DNA of 18,247 nt from Phycisphaerales bacterium UBA1845 (GTDB taxonomy: Bacteria > Planctomycetota > Phycisphaerae > UBA1845), in the NCBI GenBank assembly GCA_002338715.1, contig DDIR01000073.1, positions 79,920-98,166 of the forward strand, given 5' to 3'. Positions 6,830 to 13,527 of this stretch are shown in pieces. Made by a program: the position numbers and the translations under genes. The first letter of the stretch is position 1. The number at the start of each line of letters is the position of its first letter. Below the pieces are notes generated by a model. That model was given only the letters and a program-made list of their open reading frames with translations. It searched no databases and was not told the origin of the DNA.

Positions 6830-7839
6830 AGCGGCGTTTGCATGGACGGGCTGAGTTGCAGAAGTCGGGTTTCCTGCTGCTGGAAGTTGTGGTGGCGGTT
6901 GGATTGCTCGTGATGGGGATGGCCGTCATCGGCGCGCAACTTCAATCGGCGACCGATCGCACGTACGAAACGAATCACATGGCCCGCGTGGTGTTCTTGG
7001 CCGAGTCGAAGTTGGCTGAGATGGACACGGGCCTGTTGGAAATGGAACTCGAACAGGAGGACGAGTTCGGGAATCTGTTTCCGTATTACGGTTGGCGGTT
7101 GTTGGCGGTTCCGCTGCCGGAAGATCCCAATCCGACATCGCCGCGTCATCCGTTGGATACGCCGATGGTGGCGATCACGTTGCAGATTCTCTACGACCCG
7201 GATCGCGATCTGGAGACGGACGAAGAATTCGATTTTGACGAAGCCGTTGTGATCAAGACGTATCACACGCTGCGTACGCTGCCGAGAGCGCTCGATCTGA
7301 CGACGGACTTCGGTCTGGACGACGAGCGGGCGGCAGAGATCAACGATCAGTTGTCGGTGGTTGGCGGTGGATCGGTCAACGTCAACGAACTAAACCCGGC
7401 GATGTTCCGTGACATGAGCATGGAGGAGTTGCTGGAGGTTTTGCCGGTGTTGATGCCAGCACTTGGCGTCGGTGAAGAGAGTGTGCTCAACATGGTGCCC
7501 GCAGAGATTCGCCCGCTGTTGGAGGCGATCTTTGCGGAACAGCGGGCTGAGTCGAGCGGTGAATCCGACGGGACCGATTCGGGTGATGATGGTTCGGGCG
7601 GCTCAGGTACTGGTGACGCTGGTACAGGCGACGATTCGGCTGGCGGTGCTGGCGGAGGCGGTAACCCGGGGAGCGGTAACGCTGGCAATGACGACGGCGC
7701 TGGAAACGATGACGGCGCAGCTGATGACGGGTCAGGCAATCCCGATGACGCGGCTGGCGATGGGGCGAATGGCGACGGAGAGGGCCCAGGACGGGGCGGA
7801 CGGCGCGGTGGACGAGGTGGCAGACGTGGCGGCCGTTAA
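6826..7839 (+). CDS. gspI: Minor pseudopilin, GspI-like, with acidic glycine-rich tail ending in RGG repeats
   Basis: The precursor has a 15-residue basic leader and the processing site KSG/FLLLEV with Glu at mature position 5, then one membrane helix. After it comes 'GAQLQSATDRTYETNHMARVVFLAESKLAEM'-type text (about 36-66), which matches the GspI pattern in which an alpha-helix carries an 'AE.kl.E' motif. A YGWRLLAVPLPED segment (about 88-100) corresponds to the expected 'w...v' strand. Canonical GspI is about 120-130 residues; this one is 337. Residues about 150-240 add a helical region of unknown fold. Residues about 245-320 are low-complexity Gly/Asp/Ser/Asn, and residues 321-337 are a Gly/Arg tail (RGGRRGG pattern). 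The ATG at 6826 overlaps the gspH stop (ATGA), suggesting translational coupling. The tail is likely disordered and exposed to the periplasm. Confidence 0.85.
   Translation: MKRRLHGRAELQKSGFLLLEVVVAVGLLVMGMAVIGAQLQSATDRTYETNHMARVVFLAESKLAEMDTGLLEMELEQEDEFGNLFPYYGWRLLAVPLPEDPNPTSPRHPLDTPMVAITLQILYDPDRDLETDEEFDFDEAVVIKTYHTLRTLPRALDLTTDFGLDDERAAEINDQLSVVGGGSVNVNELNPAMFRDMSMEELLEVLPVLMPALGVGEESVLNMVPAEIRPLLEAIFAEQRAESSGESDGTDSGDDGSGGSGTGDAGTGDDSAGGAGGGGNPGSGNAGNDDGAGNDDGAADDGSGNPDDAAGDGANGDGEGPGRGGRRGGRGGRRGGR
7546..7836 (+). repeat. Low-complexity Gly/Asp-rich tail of GspI ending in a Gly/Arg (RGG) run
   Basis: Codons 241-337 of gspI encode a compositionally biased tail. The first part (to about 7785) is rich in Gly, Asp, Ser, Ala and Asn with short degenerate repeats such as NDDGAGNDDGAADDG. 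The last 17 codons (7786-7836) are almost only Gly and Arg in an RGGRRGG pattern. Codon use varies between copies, so it is not a fresh exact duplication. Confidence 0.8.
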
Positions 7840-7906
7840 CAGTCGGCGCGATTGACCGGGAGTTCAGCCGAGGCGTTCAACTGACTGGCGACGATGGTTT
7901 TGAAAC

Positions 7907-8740
7907 ATGATTGACCGCAAACCAATTCGACGCGGGTTCACGCTTTTGGAAGTGGTGATTGCCATCAGTTTGCTGGTGTTGCTGATGACGATGTTGATGA
8001 TGTTCTATAACAACGCGCTGGTTCAGCGCGACGAAGGGACGAAGCGAAGTCGCGACGCACAGTTGGCGCGGGTTATTTTGGATCGGATGGCCGGCGAAGT
8101 TCGGCAGGCGGTGGGGAATGTCCCCGGTTATGGCGTGGGCGTGTTCGGTTACAAGGACCGCATCGAAGTGAACACGCTGGTGATGCCCGATCGCAAACTC
8201 AGTGAAGTGCAATCGGTGCGGCAGCGCAAGCTTCCGGCGCAGTTCGATCTGCAGCAAATTCGTTACTACGTCGCGTGGGACGAAGAGAACTTAACCGACG
8301 AAGGCGATCCGCGGGCGCTGGGTTTGGTGCGGCGCGAAAGCAAAACGTATTTGCGCGACGCGATCGTCACGAGTGAAGAGGCTGAAGAGTCGGCTGAAGA
8401 AGTCGAAGAAGCCGAAATGGCGTTCAAGGAAGAGTTGTACGCTCCAGAGATTCGATTTCTGGAGTTGAAGTATTTTGACGGGGCCACCTGGTGGGACGAC
8501 TGGGAACTGACCCAGGGCAATTCGCTGCCCCAGTTGGTGCGAATCACGATCGGTTTCGAACCGGTGATTCCGGAAGAGCAGGACATGGACATCGTCGAAG
8601 ATGATTTCCTTGAAGACGATGCGGACGTCGATCCGCTTCCGGGAGATCGATATTCGATTCTGGTTCGGCCCGTGCAGGCGGATGTCTTTTTTGGTTCGCG
8701 GATGTCGCGTGAAGCGTCGGCATTTTCGGAAGGACTTTGA
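7907..8740 (+). CDS. gspJ: Minor pseudopilin GspJ
   Basis: The 277-residue precursor has the leader MIDRKPIRRG, the site RRG/FTLLEV (cleavage after Gly10, Glu at mature position 5) and one hydrophobic helix. The GspJ family hallmarks are visible: 'RDAQLARVILDRMAGEVRQAV' after the helix, and the C-terminal segment 'FLELKYFDGATWWDDWE' (about 184-200) followed by 'LPQLVRITIGF'. GspJ is a pseudopilus-tip component that binds GspI and GspK. Two acidic insertions stand out: about 156-176 (Glu-rich, near the LYAPEI segment) and about 222-244 (Asp/Glu-rich). The start has no strong ribosome-binding site; it lies 67 bases after gspI in a gap without other features. The stop overlaps a possible TTG start of gspK. 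Confidence 0.9.
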   Translation: MIDRKPIRRGFTLLEVVIAISLLVLLMTMLMMFYNNALVQRDEGTKRSRDAQLARVILDRMAGEVRQAVGNVPGYGVGVFGYKDRIEVNTLVMPDRKLSEVQSVRQRKLPAQFDLQQIRYYVAWDEENLTDEGDPRALGLVRRESKTYLRDAIVTSEEAEESAEEVEEAEMAFKEELYAPEIRFLELKYFDGATWWDDWELTQGNSLPQLVRITIGFEPVIPEEQDMDIVEDDFLEDDADVDPLPGDRYSILVRPVQADVFFGSRMSREASAFSEGL

Positions 8741-8748
8741 GCGGGGAC

Positions 8749-10272
8749 ATGGCGGCTCAGACGCGCACAAGTTGGCAGTTCGGCGCAGTGCGATCGACGG
8801 CAGGAAACTGTCGCCGCAGCGGTTGTGCGCGGGTGCGTGCGTTGATTCTTCCCGTCGTGTTGATTGTGTTGCTGTTGCTTTCGCTGCTGACAGCGAGCTA
8901 CGCGTTTTATGCGCAGGCCGACCATGCTGCGGGCATGGCCATGTCGCAGCGCCTGGAGTGTCGATTGGCGGCAGAAGCGGGCATCCAAGCGGTTCGGCAT
9001 CTGTTGCGTTCGGAGCGGGACAATCCGCAGGCCTGGTACAGCAACCCCGCGCGGTTTGATCAGGCGCTGGTGTGGAGTCCCAATGCCACCGAGGAGACGA
9101 TCGGCAAGGGCGAGTTGAACGAAGAGTCGGGCGATCGCGTGGCTTATCGTTTCAGCATTGTGGCCGACAATCCGCTCGATGACGAAACGCTGGTTCGCTA
9201 TGGCATCACCGATGAATCGGCAAAGGTGAATATCAATTTCGCCAGCGAAGAGCAGCTTCTGAAGTTGATCGCGCCGCTGATCACCGATGGCCGGGAGCCT
9301 TTGGAGTTGGTTCACGCGATCATGGATTGGCGCGATCCCGACGATGAGCCGCGTGAGTTTGGGGCAGAGAGTCTTTACTACGGATCGCTGCCGACACCGC
9401 ACCGGGCGAAGAACGCGCCGTTTGAAACCGTTGAAGAATTGCTGATGGTCAAGGGGATCGATGGGCGGCTGCTTTACGGCGAGGACTACGACCGCAACGG
9501 TTTGCTTACGCCCAATGAAGACGACGGCGAGACGTCCTTTCCGATGGACAACGGCGATGGGATTCTCGACCGTGGCTTGTTGCCATACATCACGGTTTAT
9601 TCGCACGACTTTAACGTCAGCAACGACAACAAGCCGCGCATCTATATGTTTACCGATGCGGCGAAGATTCGACCGCGTTTGGAGGAAGTGTTCGGCGATC
9701 AGCAGGTCGTCGACTTTTTGATTGGAGCGACGCGGGAGCGGGGAACGTCGAAGACGTACACGTTGGCGCTCTACCTGGAAGACCGCACGATCGACAATAT
9801 TCTGCAGTCGTCACCATTGCGCGGGCCGGCGATCGCCAAGCTCTTCGATTATTGCACGCTCAACCAAGCTCCGCAGCAGTATGGTTTGATCAACATCAAC
9901 ACGGCGCCGGCCAAGGTGCTCGCGTGTATCAAGGACCTTCCACCCGAAGCGATTCCGTTGATCATTCAGAAGCGAGCGACGGTGACCGGTCCGATCAAGT
10001 CGACGATCGGTTGGTTGCTGACCGAGAAGATTCTGGATTCGCACACGTTTTCGTTGGTCGAGAACCAGATCACGGCTCGGGGCAGACAGTTTTCGATTGA
10101 GTCGATCGGTTTCGCCGATCATGTGGGCGTGTTCTCGCGTTTGCAGGAAGTGGTTGATATGCGGGGACCGTTGGCCCAGGTTGTTTATCACCGAGATCTC
10201 ACGCGCCTGGGGCTGGCTTATCCGGTTCGTGGCCGCGAAGGAGAACGACGCCTTGTCATTGCGGAAGAATGA
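8749..10272 (+). CDS. gspK: Minor pseudopilin GspK
   Basis: GspK caps the pseudopilus tip with GspI and GspJ. The 507-residue product has an N-terminal basic stretch, a hydrophobic helix (about 31-54), and two helix-hairpin-like (SAM-like) regions typical of the family. The first includes 'VNINFASEEQLLKLI', AIMDWRDPDDEPREFGAE and 'PFETVEELLMVKGI'; the second begins at 'GLININTAPAKVLACI'. It is longer than the usual 300-330 residues. Two oddities: no Gly precedes the hydrophobic segment (the text is RVR/ALILPVV, so the peptidase site is not canonical), and a perfect EF-hand loop DYDRNGLLTPNE is encoded at 9484-9519, followed by a second Asp-rich loop DNGDGILD. I chose ATG 8749 over TTG 8737; both have poor spacing from AGGA/GGGG sequences. 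The stop at 10270-10272 overlaps the next gene. Confidence 0.9.
   Translation: MAAQTRTSWQFGAVRSTAGNCRRSGCARVRALILPVVLIVLLLLSLLTASYAFYAQADHAAGMAMSQRLECRLAAEAGIQAVRHLLRSERDNPQAWYSNPARFDQALVWSPNATEETIGKGELNEESGDRVAYRFSIVADNPLDDETLVRYGITDESAKVNINFASEEQLLKLIAPLITDGREPLELVHAIMDWRDPDDEPREFGAESLYYGSLPTPHRAKNAPFETVEELLMVKGIDGRLLYGEDYDRNGLLTPNEDDGETSFPMDNGDGILDRGLLPYITVYSHDFNVSNDNKPRIYMFTDAAKIRPRLEEVFGDQQVVDFLIGATRERGTSKTYTLALYLEDRTIDNILQSSPLRGPAIAKLFDYCTLNQAPQQYGLININTAPAKVLACIKDLPPEAIPLIIQKRATVTGPIKSTIGWLLTEKILDSHTFSLVENQITARGRQFSIESIGFADHVGVFSRLQEVVDMRGPLAQVVYHRDLTRLGLAYPVRGREGERRLVIAEE
9484..9519 (+). other. EF-hand-type calcium loop inside GspK
   Basis: Residues 246-257 of GspK read DYDRNGLLTPNE. 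They fit the EF-hand loop pattern, with Asp at positions 1 and 3, Asn at 5, Gly at 6, Leu at 8 and Glu at 12. A second Asp/Gly-rich loop (DNGDGILD) follows about 12 residues later. Solved GspK structures bind calcium, so a calcium role is reasonable. Confidence 0.65.
10238..10243 (+). promoter_or_regulatory. Strong ribosome-binding site that fixes the TTG start of gspL
   Basis: AAGGAG lies nine bases before TTG 10253, inside the end of gspK. It is the best Shine-Dalgarno match in the locus and decides the start of gspL, since no ATG lies in frame nearby. Confidence 0.7.
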
Positions 10273-11857
10273 TCGATCGATATTGGCTGTCGATTGGGAC
10301 GCGCGCTATGTCCGCTTTGTGCACGCCAAGGTGCGCAAGGGGAAGGTGCGCATCGACCGGCTTTTCAGCGTGGATCTGCCTGAAGGCCTTGATGTGTCCA
10401 GCCCGGAACAACTGGGCGGGATGATCCGCGAGGTCCTCAAGCAGCAGAAGATTCGCACGGACCGCGTGATTCTCGATGTGCCGCGCGACAAGGCGCTTCT
10501 GACGACGTTGAAACTTCCGATGACCGATCCGAATGAACTGCCCGCGATGGTGGAGTTTCAGATCGGTAAGGAACTTCCATTTCCGCTCAGCCAAGCCGTG
10601 GTCGATTTTGCGATGCCGGAACGGTCGACGGATGGTCCTGCCGACGTCTTGGTGGGGACGGTGCGTCGTGAAGTGGTGGAGTATTACCACAAGACATGCG
10701 AGCAAGCCGGTTTGAAACTCGCACGTCTCGGACTTCGGCCTTACGCGAACAAGGAAGCGATCCACAGCCTGTTTGGGGCGGGAAGATACGAATGCGTGGT
10801 GATGGTCGATATTGGCCCGCGCCTTACTGAAATCGACGTGGTGATGGGCGGTAAACTTTCGTTCTCACGGGCCGGTTCGGTTTCGATTCCGAATCCCGTC
10901 GCGCCGGGCAGTGATCAGTTGCAAGCCGACTCGGCGATCATGTCGCTTGGTGATTCGGCGGATTCGACGGACTCGGCGATTATTCAGTTCCCGCGATCGA
11001 CGGTACCCGGTGGTGCGTCGGATGTTGATCGTGTGGTCAGCGCGCTGGTGGTCGAAGTGACGCGCACGATCGAAGCGTTTCGGTCATCAACGCCCGGCGT
11101 CAACGTCGACATGATCGTGGTCGGCGGCAGCGTGGGCATGGAAGAGCAGGTGGCCCGCGCGCTGGGTGAACGCTATTCGGCGACGGTGGAGATTTACAAT
11201 CCAGCCCCGCAGTTTGGTTGGCCTGAAGAGAAGGGTGCAGAGGCGCGGGCGTTTTCTGCGGCATTGGGATTGGTTTCTGCGTTTGCCGGAGACTCGCAGT
11301 TTGATTTTGATTTCCTGCATCCCAAGCGAACGGTGACGGCGGCTGAACGCCGTTTGAAGAAAGCGCCGGTGTTTGCGGTGGCGGCATTGGTTGTGGTGTC
11401 TGCGATCGGGGGTGTGTACTGGAAGGTGATCATGCCCAAGCGGCAGGCGCTCGCGGACATCCGAACGCAGATTGAAGAATACGAAGATCGCATCAGCGAC
11501 CTGGAGAAGATCGAAGACAAGCGCATTGCGGTGGCGGATGCATTTGATAAGGAACAGGTGATTTGGCTCGACGAGTTGAATCGGTTGTCGGATTTGTTGC
11601 CTTCGAATCAGCAGATGCTGTTGAAGCTGATGGACATGGATGCGAAGGATGCGGAAATCATCTTGAAGCTGGAGGCGCAGAATCGCCAGACGGTTTTGGA
11701 CACGGTGGACAAGATTGATTCGTTCCGACTCCGGGGCGAGGAGACCATGTATTTCAACGCGGTCGCCGGCAGAATGACGGAATCGGGTTCGAAAGAACAG
11801 TATCCAACGTCGGGGTCGATCAATGTTGTGATTGAACCCAAGGTCAAAACAAAGTGA
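10253..11857 (+). CDS. gspL: T2SS GspL-type protein with PilM-like actin fold and PilN-like periplasmic part
   Basis: GspL anchors the ATPase GspE to the inner membrane. The 534-residue product starts with a PilM-type actin-like domain: 'SILAVDWDARYVRFVHAKV' near the N-terminus, 'LPMTDPNELPAMVEFQIGKE' in the middle of lobe one, then 'VVMVDIGPRLTEIDVV' and 'MIVVGGSVGMEEQV' in lobe two. One membrane helix lies at about 371-391 (encoded 11363-11422). After it come a coiled-coil-prone segment and a PilN/GspL-like periplasmic domain (WLDELNRLSDLLPSNQQMLL). Such a PilM-PilN fusion is the usual GspL layout, but here the N-terminal part resembles PilM more than proteobacterial GspL. A Ser/Asp/Ala-rich insertion of about 35 residues (about 217-253) interrupts lobe two. 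The frame is open further upstream but that part lies within gspK; the TTG start with AAGGAG is chosen. It overlaps gspK by 20 bases. Confidence 0.88.
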   Translation: MSLRKNDRSILAVDWDARYVRFVHAKVRKGKVRIDRLFSVDLPEGLDVSSPEQLGGMIREVLKQQKIRTDRVILDVPRDKALLTTLKLPMTDPNELPAMVEFQIGKELPFPLSQAVVDFAMPERSTDGPADVLVGTVRREVVEYYHKTCEQAGLKLARLGLRPYANKEAIHSLFGAGRYECVVMVDIGPRLTEIDVVMGGKLSFSRAGSVSIPNPVAPGSDQLQADSAIMSLGDSADSTDSAIIQFPRSTVPGGASDVDRVVSALVVEVTRTIEAFRSSTPGVNVDMIVVGGSVGMEEQVARALGERYSATVEIYNPAPQFGWPEEKGAEARAFSAALGLVSAFAGDSQFDFDFLHPKRTVTAAERRLKKAPVFAVAALVVVSAIGGVYWKVIMPKRQALADIRTQIEEYEDRISDLEKIEDKRIAVADAFDKEQVIWLDELNRLSDLLPSNQQMLLKLMDMDAKDAEIILKLEAQNRQTVLDTVDKIDSFRLRGEETMYFNAVAGRMTESGSKEQYPTSGSINVVIEPKVKTK

Positions 11858-11916
11858 TCTTGTGGATTTTTTCAGAAGCGGCGGTTGTGGTTGCTTCCCG
11901 TAGAGTTTGAGGACTT

Positions 11917-13512
11917 ATGAACCAGCGCGAAAAACGATTGCTGATCGCCATGATATCGGTTGCCGTCGTTGGCTTTGGGGCCAAATACGCCAAGCCGGTA
12001 TTCATCGATCCGTTGTTCAACACCGACGATCTGATTCGTCGTGCGCAAAACGAACTGGACGACATCGCCGGGCAGCACGACGAGCTTGAGACGGCGCTTC
12101 GCGACAAGTACATCAGCTACGTTGAGCGTACGAAAACCACCAACCCCGACGACGCCCGTGACGATCTCTATGAATGCATCAACGGCCTGGTGCGCGACGC
12201 CAAATTGCGCGAAGCACTGATCACGCCGAAAGAGCCACGGGCGATTGAGAAGCGTTCAAAAGTCTACACAATCCAGATTTCGATGTCGGCGATCGGTTCG
12301 TTCCGGCAGAGCATCGATTTCATCAAACGGTTTTATGGCATTCCATACATCGCTCGGTTCAATTCGCTGAAGTTGGAACCAACGTCAGCCCGTCAGCGCT
12401 CGGGGCATGACGAGGTGAAGCTGACCGGTGAGATTGAAGTGCTTGTGCTGCCCGATGAAAAGCTGCTGGATTTGAAGATTGGCAAGCAGCCCGACTTCAT
12501 CACCAAGTTCACCAACAAGCAACTGGCGCGGTTGACGAATTGGAAACCGTTTACGCCGTACGAGAAGCCGACGCCTCCGCCCAGACCCCAGACGCCCCCT
12601 CCGCCCGTCGATCGTACGCCCTCGCCACCTCCACCGCCGGCTGGTCCACCGGAATGGGAGGATGCGTCGGAATGGGTCTTGCGATTTGTCGGGAGCTATG
12701 GCGTTGATGAGGTCCGGCTTGGCAATATTGCGGACGAGTCGACGATGTACGTCGCCGCTGGTGAAGACCTTGATGGCGGGACGTTGATTCTCCTGTCAGC
12801 CGGCGGCGTGGTGAATTTCAAAGCGGACTACGGTTACTACGTGTATCCGTTGGGCGAATTCCTTTCAGATCGGATCCCGCTCGAAGATGCCGACGATTGG
12901 CCCGAGATTCAGGTGGCGATGTTGCAATACTTCAAAGCCGAGGATCGGCGGATTGCAATTGAGGACGCCGAAAAGGAAGCACAAGCCGCCAAGCGCCGGG
13001 CGATGGGGCTGGCTGATGAGGACGGTGGAGAGGAAGGCGATGAGGCTGACGGCGAATTTGTCGGTCCGCCGACGGATGCTGACGACGGCAGTGAGGAAGC
13101 AACGTCCAACGGCATCGCCCACGCGAAATCGATTTTGAAGGCGATGGGGCTCAACTACGAGGGGGCTGATGCGGGAAGCAACGGCGCCGCAGTCGAGCCC
13201 AAAGATACTGTCGATCCAGACACGACATCGACAGGTTTATCGCAAGAATCCCCGGGCAATATGCAGCCGACATCGCCCGGGAGGGTAATACCCAATGCCG
13301 GCACGAATGGATCGGAAGATATCAGGGGGCGTCGACGGGCGCCGCGATCATTTCGATCAAGAAGCACCCCCAAACAAAGCCCCGCGCCTTCGCGCAGATC
13401 GATGGACCGTTCGAACGAGACCAACGTTGTTCAACCCGGCTCGAACTCGACAGTCCGGAAAGCGGATCGCGACGGGGAAGATAAAAACAAACAAACTGAC
13501 TCGCAAAAATGA
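11917..13512 (+). CDS. gspM: GspM/PilO-like protein fused to a GspC/PilP-like domain
   Basis: The 531-residue protein begins with a short basic segment and one membrane helix (about 7-25), followed by a coiled-coil-prone stretch and a PilO/GspM-like periplasmic domain (about 40-205; e.g. 'IGSFRQSIDFIKRFYGIPYI'). A proline-rich linker (about 216-248) comes next. Residues about 252-312 form a compact beta-rich domain: WVLRFVGSYG, a NIADE strand, 'GEDLDGGTLILLSAGG', then a strand with YGYYVYPL. In layout this matches the homology region of GspC and PilP (an 'l.l.G' strand, a 'G..l.g....i' turn and a final 'v.l...g' strand). The C-terminal 190 residues are low-complexity, first acidic, then Ser/Arg/Pro-rich, and probably disordered. 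GAGGA lies three bases before ATG 11917. The GspM assignment rests on layout and position, and the GspC-like domain is an inference. GspC is otherwise missing here. Confidence 0.75.
   Translation: MNQREKRLLIAMISVAVVGFGAKYAKPVFIDPLFNTDDLIRRAQNELDDIAGQHDELETALRDKYISYVERTKTTNPDDARDDLYECINGLVRDAKLREALITPKEPRAIEKRSKVYTIQISMSAIGSFRQSIDFIKRFYGIPYIARFNSLKLEPTSARQRSGHDEVKLTGEIEVLVLPDEKLLDLKIGKQPDFITKFTNKQLARLTNWKPFTPYEKPTPPPRPQTPPPPVDRTPSPPPPPAGPPEWEDASEWVLRFVGSYGVDEVRLGNIADESTMYVAAGEDLDGGTLILLSAGGVVNFKADYGYYVYPLGEFLSDRIPLEDADDWPEIQVAMLQYFKAEDRRIAIEDAEKEAQAAKRRAMGLADEDGGEEGDEADGEFVGPPTDADDGSEEATSNGIAHAKSILKAMGLNYEGADAGSNGAAVEPKDTVDPDTTSTGLSQESPGNMQPTSPGRVIPNAGTNGSEDIRGRRRAPRSFRSRSTPKQSPAPSRRSMDRSNETNVVQPGSNSTVRKADRDGEDKNKQTDSQK
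12562..12660 (+). other. Proline-rich linker in GspM
   Basis: Codons about 216-248 of gspM encode a Pro-rich stretch (PPPRPQTPPPP and PSPPPPPAGPP). It separates the PilO-like part from the GspC/PilP-like domain and would act as an extended spacer in the periplasm. Confidence 0.8.
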
Positions 13513-13527
13513 CATGGGATCAATGCG

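Noticed and set aside
7546..7839. A tandem DNA repeat or mobile element in the gspI tail
   Set aside because: The repeats are degenerate and keep one frame without inverted ends or target duplications, so they are low-complexity protein coding sequence.
8266..9606. A 446-codon open frame on the minus strand
   Set aside because: Antisense to gspJ and gspK; no protein-like motif and low-complexity Ser/Arg text.
10097..10252. Upstream extension of the gspL frame inside gspK
   Set aside because: The extra residues do not resemble PilM N-termini, while TTG 10253 has AAGGAG at ideal spacing and begins right at the PilM-like fold.
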